Positions 1 through 8,887 of a stretch of DNA of 64,000 nucleotides are shown here, piece after piece. The DNA is from Bradyrhizobium sp. GTDB lineage: Bacteria; Pseudomonadota; Alphaproteobacteria; Rhizobiales; Xanthobacteraceae. Location of the stretch: the NCBI RefSeq assembly GCF_030693485.1, contig NZ_JAUYAN010000180.1, positions 35,106 to 99,105 on the forward strand, given 5' to 3'. The translations under genes were made by a program, and so were the position numbers. Every line of letters begins with the position of its first letter. The first letter of the stretch is position 1. The notes under the pieces are model-generated. The model saw only the letters and a program-made list of their open reading frames with translations, was not told the origin of the DNA and did not search any database.

Positions 1-642
1 ATCCTGCAGTCGTCGTCGGCTGAACTCGACATCGCGGACAATGCGATCGTCAATGCCGGCGATGGCGCGTCGCGCATGGAGTTGCGCGAACTCGCGCGGA
101 TCGTGTACTTTCGTCCCGACACCTTGCCGCCGGGCGTTCAGCCCGAGCTGATGGCGACGCGCCACTTCGTGCCGCGCGAATACCCCTTTGCCTTCACCAA
201 TGGCGTGCAGGCCTCATGGCTGGAGGTCGACACGGACACCGGCTTCGTCAAGCTGCTCCGGCATTGGGTCGTCGAGGACTGCGGAACCCTCATCAATCCG
301 CAACTGGTCGACGAGCAGATCAGGGGCGGCGTGGTGCAGGGTCTTGGCGCGGCGCTGTTCGAGAAGTGCGCCTACGATGAACGGGGACAGCTGACCAACG
401 CCAACATGGCCGACTATCTGGTGCCGATGTCGGGCGAAATGCCCGATATCGACGTCGGCCACGTGGTGTCGCCGACGGCAGAGACCGAACTCGGGGCAAA
501 GGGCGCGGGCGAGGCCGGTACCGCGGGGGCCGCCGCGGCGGTGGCGAACGCGGTGAACGATGCGCTCAGGCCGTTCGGCGCCGTGATCACCGAGATTCCG
601 CTGACGCCGCAGACCATCCTGACGGCGTTGGGACGAATTTGA
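1..642 (+). CDS. Molybdopterin-binding large subunit of a xanthine dehydrogenase/CO dehydrogenase-family hydroxylase (3' part)
   Basis: The frame is open from base 1, so only the last 213 codons are present and the start lies outside the window. The C-terminal part of the molybdenum-cofactor subunit is recognisable: a segment with DCGTLINPQLVDEQ and GGVVQGLGAALFE, then ELGAKGAGEAGTAGAA. The Glu in the KGAGE motif matches the catalytic glutamate of this family. Such proteins hydroxylate aldehydes, purines or aromatic acids with Moco, usually with FeS and FAD partners; those would lie upstream. The substrate cannot be read from the C-terminus. Confidence 0.88.
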   Translation: MLQSSSAELDIADNAIVNAGDGASRMELRELARIVYFRPDTLPPGVQPELMATRHFVPREYPFAFTNGVQASWLEVDTDTGFVKLLRHWVVEDCGTLINPQLVDEQIRGGVVQGLGAALFEKCAYDERGQLTNANMADYLVPMSGEMPDIDVGHVVSPTAETELGAKGAGEAGTAGAAAAVANAVNDALRPFGAVITEIPLTPQTILTALGRI

Positions 643-672
643 GCGAGGACGAGGCAGGAACAGCTGATGCGA

Positions 673-1056
673 TCAGGGCGTGACCGGCTTGCGATAGACG
701 TCCTTGGTCGCGAGCATGCCGTCCCTGAAGGTATAGCGCTCGATGCCGCGCTGTTCCCGCTGCTCGCCGCTGGCGCTTACGGTTTCGCTGACGCGAAACG
801 TCATGAAGGTCACCTCGCCGGCATGATGGTAGGCCACCTCGTGGAAGCGCTGCGCTGAGAACAGCGCCTTCTGCCCGGCCAGATGCTCGCCAATCGCCGC
901 GGGGCCGGAGAGGGTTTTGGTTGTGTCGAGACCGTCATGGAAGCTCCAGAGGAAGTCGGGCGTGACGATCCTGTAGAGCGCGTCCAGGTCATTCCGGAAC
1001 AAGGCGCGCGCGAAACCTTTGAGCAGTTCGTCTCGTTCGGCAGGTGACAGCATCAT
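673..1056 (-). CDS. NTF2/SnoaL-like small protein
   Basis: 127 residues with the pattern of the nuclear transport factor 2-like fold: an N-terminal helix (ERDELLKGFARALFRNDLDALYRIV), then TPDFLWSFHDG, a central strand pair and a C-terminal ERYTFRDGMLATKDVYR strand. Members act as small isomerases, hydrolases or binding proteins; the role here is unknown. Its ATG overlaps the stop of the upstream alcohol dehydrogenase (bases 1053-1056), so the two are probably translationally coupled and functionally linked. Confidence 0.8.
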   Translation of the reverse strand: MMLSPAERDELLKGFARALFRNDLDALYRIVTPDFLWSFHDGLDTTKTLSGPAAIGEHLAGQKALFSAQRFHEVAYHHAGEVTFMTFRVSETVSASGEQREQRGIERYTFRDGMLATKDVYRKPVTP

Positions 1057-2207
1057 TCTGCCGCCACGTTCTTGAGCATTACAGCCTGACGCGCGGTCAC
1101 CACCACCTTGATGGCGTCCTCGACCCGATCGCGTGCGTATCGCAGTGCGGTGGGCAAATCGTCGAGCGCGAACGTATGGGTATGAATCTTTGTCGCGTCG
1201 AAGCGCTTTTCCGCCATCAGCGTCATCGCGCGCCGTGTCGCGCTACGGCCTTCGCCCCTGATGCCGTAGACGTAGATGTTGTTCTTCACCAGATGCGCCA
1301 GATCGGTCGTGACAGGATCGTGCGGAAAGGCCGCCAGGCAGATCTTTCCACCGCGATTGGCCATGTGGATAGCCTGATTGACCGTGGCTTCCGTGCCGGC
1401 GCACTCGATCACATAGTCCGCGCCGATCCCGCCGGTGAGCTGTCTCACGACATCGACGGCGTTCTCATCGGCGATATTGATGACGCGGTCCGCCCCGAGC
1501 GCCGTACCGATCGCGAGGCGCTTGTTGCGCGTTCCCGTCAGGATCACGGGGCTTGCGCCGAGCGCCTTGGCAACGGCCACCGCGAGCAGTCCGATCGGAC
1601 CGGGGCCAATGACCACGACGCTTTCGCCGGCGACCAGCCCGCCGAGTTCGGTCAGGCCGTACATCGACGTCCCTGCAGTGACGACGAGCGTGGCTTCAGC
1701 ATCGCTCATGGTGTCGGGCACTCGCGCCAGCGTGTTGATATGATTGACCGCGTATTCGGCGAACCCGCCGTCGGTCGTGAAGCCGTTGGCGCGGTGACCC
1801 TTGTCGGGCTTTCCGTAGTTGAGGCACGAGGTGTACATGCCCTGGCGGCAGCGCTTGCACTGACCGCAGCCGGCATGGATTTCCACGCTGACACGTTCGC
1901 CGATGGCAAATTCATCGACGGCGGGTCCGAGGGCGGCGACGGTGCCCATATATTCATGACCCGGCGTAAAATTCTTGTTGAAGGGCAGGCCTCCCTGGAT
2001 GCTTGCCGGCGACCCGCTGTGGATGATCTCGAGGTCGGTGGCGCAGATCGCTACGGCGTCGATACGGACCAGAATTTCAGCGCGCCCCGGCACCGGGGTG
2101 GGCTTGTCGCGAAGAAGGAGTTCGTTCGGGTTTCCCAGAACCCAGGCTTTCATCCGCGCGGGGACAGGAAAATCGGGTGATCTCGTAACGCCGGAAGGGT
2201 CGTACAT
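1053..2207 (-). CDS. Zinc-dependent medium-chain alcohol dehydrogenase
   Basis: Medium-chain dehydrogenase/reductase. Catalytic zinc ligands are seen in CATDLEIIHSG and GHEYMGTV, and the structural zinc cysteines in CGQCKRCRQGMYTSC. The Rossmann motif is VVVIGPGPIGLLA. These enzymes oxidise alcohols or polyols with NAD(P); the substrate is not predictable. A start at 2207 is preferred over 2222 because GGGGAG lies about 8 bases before it; a start at the MKAWVLG methionine (2153) is also possible. It heads a two-gene reverse operon with the NTF2-like gene. Confidence 0.85.
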   Translation of the reverse strand: MYDPSGVTRSPDFPVPARMKAWVLGNPNELLLRDKPTPVPGRAEILVRIDAVAICATDLEIIHSGSPASIQGGLPFNKNFTPGHEYMGTVAALGPAVDEFAIGERVSVEIHAGCGQCKRCRQGMYTSCLNYGKPDKGHRANGFTTDGGFAEYAVNHINTLARVPDTMSDAEATLVVTAGTSMYGLTELGGLVAGESVVVIGPGPIGLLAVAVAKALGASPVILTGTRNKRLAIGTALGADRVINIADENAVDVVRQLTGGIGADYVIECAGTEATVNQAIHMANRGGKICLAAFPHDPVTTDLAHLVKNNIYVYGIRGEGRSATRRAMTLMAEKRFDATKIHTHTFALDDLPTALRYARDRVEDAIKVVVTARQAVMLKNVAAE

Positions 2208-2385
2208 TGGCGCGCTCCCCATCTGTGGCCTCGGACGTTACTTGGCCGATAAAATGCTGGAAAGGGGGCAGGCAAAATTAGACAACAGGCCTGTCTCGTT
2301 TTCGCCGGGGAAACCGAAAGACTGTCGATCCCGACTCTGCTACTGTAGAACGGCCGATTGGCTTCACAGTGAGGGAGTGGAGTTA

Positions 2386-2574
2386 ATGAAAAGGCTCGTT
2401 GAGATTAGCCAGCAGGAATTCCTTTGCCAGGAGCGTATTTCACGGGATTCCGAGCGCAAAGTCTTCTGGATGACGAAGGCGGAGGAGCGGGAACGGTGCG
2501 CGCCCGATGAAATTGCGTTCCACTTCAGAGAATGCAACCTCGATATGGCCGCTTCCCAGGCCGCTGCACGCTAG
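2386..2574 (+). CDS. Small hypothetical protein (62 aa)
   Basis: A charged 62-residue protein starting MKRLVEISQQEF, with GGGAGTGGAG about 6 bases before the ATG as a plausible ribosome site. It has no signal peptide, membrane segment or motif I recognise. It stands alone between the dehydrogenase and the zinc-ribbon gene. It could be a spurious frame, although the ribosome site favours a gene. Confidence 0.4.
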   Translation: MKRLVEISQQEFLCQERISRDSERKVFWMTKAEERERCAPDEIAFHFRECNLDMAASQAAAR

Positions 2575-2702
2575 AGTGGATGGCTGAAGCTTGCCGCAGG
2601 CTGCATGCCGAGGGCGGGCCTCACAATTTTCTAGCTCGTCTGGCTTCGGGAGCGCCCACGGCTGTAAGCTTTTCGTTCCAAACAGGCGACGAAGTGAACG
2701 CG

Positions 2703-2903
2703 TTAATGTCGCGGTTCCGGCTTGGTAATGGTCTGCCTGACCTCGGCGCCGCAGTCGGAGCACTCGTAGATAAAGTCGATCTTCGCCATGCTCCAATGCG
2801 GCTCGACCTCCCTCACGAACATTGGGAGTAGTCCAATACAGCCGGGGCAGATGATCGGCGCGGTCTCAGCTTCGTGATGCTGGATCTGGATGTAGGCTGG
2901 CAT
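2703..2903 (-). CDS. Small zinc-ribbon-like protein
   Basis: 66 residues with two CxxC pairs, CPGC (19-22) and CSDC (48-51), spaced as in a small zinc ribbon. Between them is an acidic/aromatic stretch (EVEPHWSMAKIDFIYE). Such proteins bind one Zn ion and often work in nucleic-acid or protein contacts. No operon partner is evident. The paired cysteines make chance coding unlikely; the function is unknown. Confidence 0.65.
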   Translation of the reverse strand: MPAYIQIQHHEAETAPIICPGCIGLLPMFVREVEPHWSMAKIDFIYECSDCGAEVRQTITKPEPRH

Positions 2904-3100
2904 GTCGGCTCTCCTTCACAGCAGAGGCGCGTGGATCTCAACCCCAAGGCTAACTTACCGTGTAGGCTGGATGCTCATTATCAACTCTTGTGAACGGACA
3001 AAGAACGGCCGCACAATCCTGGCGCTTGTGACTTTGTGGCAACATCTGAATTGGCCGGGAAGTGCCGGGCAAATCTGCTGTTGCGGTCGACGCGCTTCGA

Positions 3101-3376
3101 TCAAACCAGCTCGTGCTTCCTGAGATCGCGGGCGTGATCGAAGCGGCTGGCTTGCGAATCGGCATCAACTGTCTGGATCTCGGGAACGGCCGCCTCGGCC
3201 AGAATTTCCGCCGTGACATCGTCGACCGAGGAGTCGGCGATTTCGTGGATGAAACTGATGTTGTTGTATTCGCCCGCCGCTACGCGCGAAATGACTTCGC
3301 GCCGGGTGATTTCAGGATCGACAATCGCCTCACGTCCGCGCCGCCCATAGTCGATCATCACGACGAAATACTGCAT
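3101..3376 (-). CDS. Hypothetical protein downstream of a repressor-type palindrome
   Basis: 92 residues beginning MQYFVVMIDYGRRG, a soluble acidic protein (EITRREVISRV, FIHEIADSSVDDVTAEILAEAAVPE). The start at 3376 is chosen because GGGGGA sits 4 bases before it; an in-frame ATG at 3454 would give a longer N-terminus. A palindrome matching the putative operator of the neighbouring S24 repressor lies about 60-75 bases upstream, so the gene is probably in the same regulon. Function unknown. Confidence 0.6.
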   Translation of the reverse strand: MQYFVVMIDYGRRGREAIVDPEITRREVISRVAAGEYNNISFIHEIADSSVDDVTAEILAEAAVPEIQTVDADSQASRFDHARDLRKHELV

Positions 3377-3436
3377 GGGGTCCCCCATATCTCGTACCGC
3401 CACCAGTGCGAGATGGGTTGACGAGGAGTTTCCAAT

Positions 3437-3451
3437 ATTTCTGATAATCAG
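3437..3451. promoter_or_regulatory. Putative repressor operator (palindrome CTGATAATCAG)
   Basis: CTGATAATCAG at 3441-3451 is a perfect palindrome around a central A. The 13 bases ATTTCTGATAATC (3437-3449) are the exact reverse complement of GATTATCAGAAAT at 4261-4273, between the divergent S24 repressor and GcrA-like genes. A shared 13-mer in two intergenic or 5' regions 0.8 kb apart suggests two operators of one regulator. Binding by the repressor is inferred. Confidence 0.5.
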
Positions 3452-3562
3452 CATGAAGTCAAGCTGTAATTCATAAAATCAGAAAAGATTCGGGTCTACC
3501 GCATTCGCCGGCTCGCCGCCGATGAGAATCAGTCGGGCGGCGCATCCCTTTGGGCGGTGTCA

Positions 3563-4201
3563 TCATTTCTCGTGCGCGCGGCCGCCATGGGTTTTTGCCG
3601 CCTTGCGCGCCCGGGCGGCGGCCTTGGCCCGTAGCCGCTGGATCTGGCCTCTTGGCAGGGTCACGTAGATCTCGCCGATCCATTCCAGCTTCACGCCGTT
3701 GATCGCCTTGGCGTTGAAACTGGTGAGATTGACATGAGCGGCGGATTTGCCGCGCTCGATCGTTTTCAGGTAGCGCTCCCCGGTTTTCAGCCGCACCACG
3801 GCCTCTTCGCCGTAAAAGCTCGAGACCGGATGCCGCTGCTCCTTGAAAACCACGATAATGTCGCCGTTTTCGTATTTCGGCAGCATTGAATCCCCGGACA
3901 CCTCGAAAGCGACGGTTTCCTCCGCGATGGGGAAGGGCAGTTCGACCTCGCCGAGGCCTTCCGGGGGCACCTGCTCGTGTTCCGGTTCGATCACGGCACC
4001 GGCGCCGACCCGGCCCATGATCGGCACCGAGTTCAGATTCAGATAGTCGATGATAAGGGGGATTTCCGACGCCTTGATAAGCCGTATCCCAGAAAAGAGT
4101 TCCGAGACGGCCCCTGGACGAACGCCCATCGCCGCCGCCAGCCCCCCCTTGGTCTTGCCCGGCTTTTTCAGCGCCCGTTCGATCAGACTGACATCCAGCA
4201 T
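3563..4201 (-). CDS. CI/LexA-like repressor with S24 autoprotease domain
   Basis: 212 residues. The N-terminal helix-turn-helix lies around residues 17-40 (KGGLAAAMGVRPGAVSELFSG). The S24 protease domain follows: candidate cleavage site Ala67-Gly68 in GRVGAGAV, catalytic Ser105 in SGDSMLP, and Lys139 in AVVRLKTG. Such phage repressors bind operators and self-cleave when RecA filaments form after DNA damage. The ATG at 4201 is chosen because AAGGAG lies 7 bases upstream. The C-terminus is basic (RAKAAARARKAAK). It diverges from the GcrA-like gene across a 160-base control region. No integrase or replication gene is next to it. Confidence 0.85.
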   Translation of the reverse strand: MLDVSLIERALKKPGKTKGGLAAAMGVRPGAVSELFSGIRLIKASEIPLIIDYLNLNSVPIMGRVGAGAVIEPEHEQVPPEGLGEVELPFPIAEETVAFEVSGDSMLPKYENGDIIVVFKEQRHPVSSFYGEEAVVRLKTGERYLKTIERGKSAAHVNLTSFNAKAINGVKLEWIGEIYVTLPRGQIQRLRAKAAARARKAAKTHGGRAHEK

Positions 4202-4260
4202 ACTGCATCTCCTTTTTCGATGCGCCCATACTTTCCGAATTTCAGAAGCTTGGCAATTGC

Positions 4261-4311
4261 GATTATCAGAAATAACGCTTGACATCAAATTCTGTATATC
4301 GGAAAATACAG
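4261..4311. promoter_or_regulatory. Divergent control region: putative promoter and operators
   Basis: Between the repressor and GcrA-like genes. GATTATCAGAAAT (4261-4273) repeats the motif found at 3437-3449 in reverse. TTATCAGAAATAA (4263-4275) is a partial inverted repeat. TTGACA at 4279-4284 is a good -35 for the rightward gene, with an AT-rich -10 candidate near 4302-4308. CTGTAT...ATACAG (4292-4311) is an inverted repeat inside that promoter, where a bound repressor would block polymerase. All site functions are inferred. Confidence 0.5.
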
Positions 4312-4362
4312 TTCGCTTTTTGGGCGATTCCTACCCTTCGCCGCAATCATCGGGGAGAGGCA

Positions 4363-4875
4363 ATGCAGATCAACTGGCCTTCCGAACATTGTGACGCGTT
4401 GCGGGAATGCCTTGCCAAAGGCATGTCCTTTGCCGAATCTGCAGGTGCTATCAACGCCAGGTTCGATACCGCCTATTCGCGCTGTGCCACGATCGGGCGC
4501 GCCAAACGAATGGGACTCGCGGCCCTCGACCGACCGCAGCGGTTCTTGAGGGTACCGCAACAGTCAGAATCGTCCAGGTCTCACCAAACTCGCGAATACC
4601 CTGTCGAATCGCAGCCGACCGAACGGCCGCGCCGCGTCAAGCTCCGCTGCGTCCAGATACTGCCTCGCCATCTGCCGCTGATTGAACTGGAAGCCGGCGA
4701 TTGTCGGTATCCCTATGGCGGCGACGCCGAGGACGAGGCCATTACCTTCTGCGGTCATCCGCGGCGCGAAGGCTCGAGCTATTGCCTTGGGCATTTTAAC
4801 CTGACTCGTGGTCCGGGCTCCGCCTCGGAACGGGCGGCCGTTCCGGTCGCCCTGCGGCTGGTGACAGCGGCATGA
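4363..4875 (+). CDS. GcrA-like transcription regulator
   Basis: 170 residues. The N-terminus NWPSEHCDALRECLAKG, then FAESAGAINARF and RCATIGRAKRMGLA, follows the GcrA DNA-binding pattern (helix, xxIxxxL, NAVIGKxHRLGL). The C-terminus has CRYPYGGDAEDEAITFCGHP, matching the CRWPxGDP...FCG module of GcrA, which contacts sigma70 in Caulobacter. It diverges from chromosomal GcrA in both halves, as phage-borne versions do. The start at 4363 is set by GGGGAGAGG just before it. It is followed by the DUF6456-like gene. Confidence 0.75.
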   Translation: MQINWPSEHCDALRECLAKGMSFAESAGAINARFDTAYSRCATIGRAKRMGLAALDRPQRFLRVPQQSESSRSHQTREYPVESQPTERPRRVKLRCVQILPRHLPLIELEAGDCRYPYGGDAEDEAITFCGHPRREGSSYCLGHFNLTRGPGSASERAAVPVALRLVTAA

Positions 4876-4925
4876 CCACTGTCGATTGGCCGGCAAATCA
4901 AATCCTACCAATGGAGAAGTAAAGT

Positions 4926-5471
4926 ATGGCACGGGCCAGACGCAGAAAGCCGCACGATCCCGCCAAGGTGCACGATCGACGATCCCGCGATCTGCCGCGC
5001 AACGCGGAAGTGGCCGCGGTTGAAGTGGACGATCCCCTCGGTCTGGAGCCGAACGACAAGATCGTCGCGCTGCGCTCGATCCGCAACGATCCGCTGGGGC
5101 GCATGCACTCTCATCGCCATGTCGATGAGGCGCAATACCAAAGCGGGCGGGCCTTTCAGGCCGATTGGGAAAGGGCCGAGCGCGGCCCACAAGCGGTCGA
5201 TCCGACCAGGGAGTATGTCGATGGCGGTCTTATGCGGGAGCCGATTACCGAGGCCCAGCGCAAGGCAGTGTTGAGGTTGAACCGGTCGCAGCGTGAACTC
5301 GGCGCCGATGGCGCGGCACTGGTGCATGACGTTCTGATCCAGGGCATGACGATGGAGCAGGTCGGGGAACGGCGCGGACTGCGCGCCCAGCGCTGGAAGG
5401 ACTATTATGTACGCAGGTTCCGGGAATGCCTCGACCGGTTGGCGTTGATCTACGGGTTTGCGACGGGGTAG
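4926..5471 (+). CDS. DUF6456-like protein
   Basis: 181 residues with a basic N-terminus (ARARRRKPHDPAK). The core resembles DUF6456: DPLGRMHSHRHVDEAQYQSG, FQADWERAERGPQ, then a C-terminal helical part with an HTH-like GMTMEQVGERRGL and FRECLDRLALIYGF. These genes occur with GcrA-like and repressor genes in rhizobial prophages, which fits this context. A DNA-binding or replication-control role is possible but not shown. It lies 50 bases after the GcrA-like gene, probably co-transcribed. Confidence 0.65.
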   Translation: MARARRRKPHDPAKVHDRRSRDLPRNAEVAAVEVDDPLGLEPNDKIVALRSIRNDPLGRMHSHRHVDEAQYQSGRAFQADWERAERGPQAVDPTREYVDGGLMREPITEAQRKAVLRLNRSQRELGADGAALVHDVLIQGMTMEQVGERRGLRAQRWKDYYVRRFRECLDRLALIYGFATG

Positions 5472-5703
5472 CGGCAGTGTGCACCGCAACTTGGCGAAAA
5501 CCTCCCACCCCGAATGGCTTGGCAATAGCGCTGCTTCCGTTTCGTTAAAATTCCCTTTCGGGATGTGCACGTCAAAATTGGCTTCCATCGCCGCCCTCCC
5601 TTGCATACGCTAGGCGTTTGCAGGCATGCTGCAAGGCGACTGCCGTCAGTCGCGGAATGCCCAAAATCCCGACCACAGGGGTGGGGTATCAGGGAGGAAG
5701 TCT

Positions 5704-6702
5704 ATGAAGCGCAGAACAGTACTTGCCGGGCTTGGTGCAACGGCCGCCGCTGGCGCGCTCGGGATGCCATCGATCCTGAAAGCGCAGGCGCCCGTTACGC
5801 TCAACGGTGCCGTACAGTTCAACGACGATCACGCCTTCACCAAGGCGCTGGTCAGGTTCGAAGAGCTGGTGAAGAAATACTACGGCAAGCCGGTCAATTT
5901 CACCCTGCACAAGAACTCATCGCTCGGTCTCGAAAAGCAGTATTTCGAGTATATGTCGCAAGGCAAGGCGGTCGATTACGGGATCGTCTCTCCCGCCCAT
6001 ATGTCGACCTTCGCCAAGGCGGCTCCGTTCATCGATGCTCCGTTCGTCTTCAAAGGCATCGAGCACATGAACAAGGTCGTAGCAGCGAACATCCTGGCGC
6101 CGATCGCCGACGAAGTCGCCGGGAAGGCCGAGGTGGTGCTGATCGGCTATGCCGGCGGTGGCATCCGCAATATCTTCGCCAACAAGCCGCTCAAGAACCT
6201 TGCCGATATCAAGGGCCTCAAGGTACGCGTGCAGGGCGCGCCGATCTGGTCGAAGACGTTCGCGGCCGCCGGCATGTCTCCGACGGTCATTGCCTATAAT
6301 GAGGTCTACAATGCCATTCAGAACGGCGTGATCTCGGCCGGCGAGAACGAGGCCGCCGGGGTCGAGGCGATGAAGTTCTACGAAGTCGCGCCGCATCTCA
6401 ATCTGACCCAGCACGCGGTGTCGATCCGCCCGATCTGCTTCTCGGTGAAGACGCTCAAGACCCTGCCCAAGGAATTGCAGGATGCCATCATGAAGGCGGG
6501 CAAGGAGGCCGGCGATTTCGGCCGGCAGCTCGAGTCGAGCGAAGAAGTCGTCAAGCTCGATACCCTGGAGAAGGCGGGCAAGCTCAAGCGGGTTCCGTTC
6601 GAGGAACGCGATGCCATGAAGAAGCTCACCGATCCCGTGATGGCCGGCTATGCCAAGGAAATCGGCGCCGAAGCCATCTTTGAAAAGATCAACGCCGCCT
6701 GA
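5704..6702 (+). CDS. dctP: TRAP transporter substrate-binding protein
   Basis: 332 residues with a twin-arginine-like N-terminus (MKRRTVLAGLGATAAAGALG) and a signal-peptide end near LKAQA. The body is DctP-type: KNSSLGLEKQYFEYMSQGKAVDYG, then LADIKGLKVRVQGAPIW and a helical C-terminus. The protein binds an organic acid in the periplasm and delivers it to the DctQM permease. The start at 5704 has GGGAGGAAG 4-5 bases upstream. Ligand unknown; the CoA-transferase downstream suggests a carboxylic acid. Confidence 0.9.
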   Translation: MKRRTVLAGLGATAAAGALGMPSILKAQAPVTLNGAVQFNDDHAFTKALVRFEELVKKYYGKPVNFTLHKNSSLGLEKQYFEYMSQGKAVDYGIVSPAHMSTFAKAAPFIDAPFVFKGIEHMNKVVAANILAPIADEVAGKAEVVLIGYAGGGIRNIFANKPLKNLADIKGLKVRVQGAPIWSKTFAAAGMSPTVIAYNEVYNAIQNGVISAGENEAAGVEAMKFYEVAPHLNLTQHAVSIRPICFSVKTLKTLPKELQDAIMKAGKEAGDFGRQLESSEEVVKLDTLEKAGKLKRVPFEERDAMKKLTDPVMAGYAKEIGAEAIFEKINAA

Positions 6703-6727
6703 ACCGGAAAGCGCCGAACAAGATACC

Positions 6728-6751
6728 GGGGCAAGCCTCGCGGCTTGCCCC
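6728..6751 (+). promoter_or_regulatory. Intercistronic hairpin between dctP and dctQ
   Basis: A perfect 10-bp inverted repeat, GGGGCAAGCC and GGCTTGCCCC around TCGC, with no T-run. Its position after the binding-protein gene suggests an mRNA-stabilising or attenuating hairpin that leaves more binding protein than permease. This role is inferred. Confidence 0.6.
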
Positions 6752-6780
6752 GCTTGATGACTGTGACTTCGCGGGGGCCA

Positions 6781-7296
6781 ATGACCGAAATACCGATGCC
6801 ATCCAACCCGTCGCTGTGGCGACGCGTGACGGCCGGCTATGCCAAATTGCTCGAAATCCTGCTCGGAGCCTGCGTCGGTATCCTGATCATTCCCGTCACG
6901 CTGCAAATCATCTCGCGCTACACCCCCTTCATTCCGTCCTACATCTGGACCGAGGAGATGGCACGGTTCCTGTTCGTATGGACCATCATGATCGGGGCGA
7001 TGGTCGGCGTCAGGGAGGCGCAGCATTTCGAAGTCGATGTCTGGCCCGATTTGTCGCGGCGGTCCGAGGCCGCGCTACGGATCCTGTCGCGCCTCGGCAT
7101 CCTGGCGCTGGCACTGGTGTTCGTGTGGGCTGGTATCGAGTTCACACGGTTCGCCTGGAATCGAACCTCGGAGCTGGCCGATCTGCCGCTCTGGGTGATC
7201 CACGTCGCGTGGCCGGTTGCGGGCTTCACCTGGATCGCGTTTGCGGGCGAACAGATCGTGGATGAAGCGCGGATCTTGTTCGGGGCAGCACGATGA
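6781..7296 (+). CDS. dctQ: TRAP transporter small permease
   Basis: 171 residues, four predicted membrane segments (LLEILLGACVGILIIPVTLQ; FLFVWTIMIGAMVGV; ILALALVFVWAGIEF; VIHVAWPVAGFTWIAFAG). The segment YIWTEEMARFLFVW is typical of DctQ. It forms the permease with DctM. The ATG at 6781, preceded by GCGGGGGCC, is preferred; 6757 and 6745 are in-frame alternatives. Its stop overlaps the dctM start (ATGA). Confidence 0.85.
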   Translation: MTEIPMPSNPSLWRRVTAGYAKLLEILLGACVGILIIPVTLQIISRYTPFIPSYIWTEEMARFLFVWTIMIGAMVGVREAQHFEVDVWPDLSRRSEAALRILSRLGILALALVFVWAGIEFTRFAWNRTSELADLPLWVIHVAWPVAGFTWIAFAGEQIVDEARILFGAAR

Positions 7297-8612
7297 GTGG
7301 TAGCGTTCTTTCCGCCGGGCAGGCCGCAATGGTTCTGTTCGGCACCTTCGTGGCGTTACTCGTCATCCGCGTGCCGGTCGCCTTCGCGCTCGGGCTCGCA
7401 TGCCTGCCGATCCTGCTGATCGAGCCGCGGCTATCGATGATGATGCTGGCGCAGGAAACCTTCAACGCCTACAACTCCTTCATCCTGCTGTCGGTGCCGT
7501 TCTTCCTGTTGACGGCGAACCTGATGAGCATCGGCGGCATCACCGACCGGCTGGTGGCGCTATCGCGCGCGATGGTCGGGCATTGGCCGGGGTCGCTGGC
7601 GCAGATCAACGTCGTGCTCTCGGTGTTCTTCGCCGGCATCTCCGGTTCCTCGACGGCGGATGCGGCGAGCCAGTCGAAGATCTTCATCGATGCTCAGACC
7701 AAGGAGGGTTACGACCTCTCGTTTTCGATCGCCATTACTGCGGTGTCGGCGGTGCTTGCGGTCATCATTCCGCCATCGATCTTGATGATCGTGTGGGGCG
7801 GGCTGATCTCGACATCGATCGCCGCAATGTATCTGGCCGGCATCATTCCGGGATTGCTGATCGCAGGCGCGCAGATGGCAACCGTGCATATTTATGCGGT
7901 CCGCCGTGGCTATCCGACCTATCCGAAATCGACCTGGGTGGAGATGCGCTGTTCGCTGTGGCGCTCGATTCCGGCGCTGGTGACGCCGTTCATTATCGTC
8001 GGCGGCATCCTGCTCGGCTGGTTCACGGCGACCGAGTCCGCGTGCGTCGCGGTGCTGTATTCCATGGCGCTGTCGACGTTCTTTTACCGGGAAACCGGCG
8101 CCAAGGAACTCTACAAGGCGTTCCTCGACACCGGACGGCTAGCCGGCGTCGCGCTGTTCTGCATCGGCACCGCGAGCGCGTTTGGGTGGTTGCTGGCCTA
8201 CTACAAGATTCCGCAGGCGCTGCTGGAGAATGTCTCCACCTGGGGCATGGGACCGATCGCGGCGGGCTTCTTCATCGCGTTCTGCTTTCTGGTTGTCGGC
8301 TGCTTCCTCGACGCCATTCCGGCGATCGTAATCGTCGGCACCGTGCTTGAGCCGCTGGCGAGGTCGGTCGATCTGCACCCCGTGCAATTTGCCATCATCT
8401 CGATCGTTTCGCTGGCCTTCGGACTGGTGACGCCGCCATACGGCTTGTGTCTCATGATCGCGTGCTCGATCGCCGGCGTGCGGCTGCGTTATGCCCTCAA
8501 GGACACGGTGATCATGCTGATACCGATGCTGCTGGTGCTGGCGGCGCTGATCGTCTGGCCGGAGGTGTCGCTTTTTCTGCCGCGCCTGATCGTTCCGGAT
8601 ATGCTGAAATAG
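7293..8612 (+). CDS. dctM: TRAP transporter large permease
   Basis: 439 hydrophobic residues with about 12 membrane segments. Family landmarks include FFAGISGSSTADAASQSKI, IIPPSILMIVWG, ATESACVAVLYSM and VTPPYGLCLMIACSIAGV. It is the ion-coupled channel subunit of the tripartite transporter and overlaps dctQ by four bases. The gene looks intact and of normal length. Confidence 0.92.
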   Translation: MSGSVLSAGQAAMVLFGTFVALLVIRVPVAFALGLACLPILLIEPRLSMMMLAQETFNAYNSFILLSVPFFLLTANLMSIGGITDRLVALSRAMVGHWPGSLAQINVVLSVFFAGISGSSTADAASQSKIFIDAQTKEGYDLSFSIAITAVSAVLAVIIPPSILMIVWGGLISTSIAAMYLAGIIPGLLIAGAQMATVHIYAVRRGYPTYPKSTWVEMRCSLWRSIPALVTPFIIVGGILLGWFTATESACVAVLYSMALSTFFYRETGAKELYKAFLDTGRLAGVALFCIGTASAFGWLLAYYKIPQALLENVSTWGMGPIAAGFFIAFCFLVVGCFLDAIPAIVIVGTVLEPLARSVDLHPVQFAIISIVSLAFGLVTPPYGLCLMIACSIAGVRLRYALKDTVIMLIPMLLVLAALIVWPEVSLFLPRLIVPDMLK

Positions 8613-8887
8613 CGGCAGCCCGGCGGGATCGTCTGAATCATGGGCGCTGCGAGCCCGAGGCCCCTTTTCATTGCATGGGGTTGTTTTCGCGATTTTCTAC
8701 CCTGGCCCTGCGGTGCACCGCCGAACGGACGCTATGCCGGGGCCAGGGACGCAAGATCGCCGGTCTTTTCGCGATTGTTTGCGGCGGAGATGCGGGAGCG
8801 GGGCATCCATGCGCCAGGGTTGATTGCGCAGCCATGCGCGCCCGCGCTATCAATCGTCAGCTCTTCGAAACTATTGGGACCAACCGA

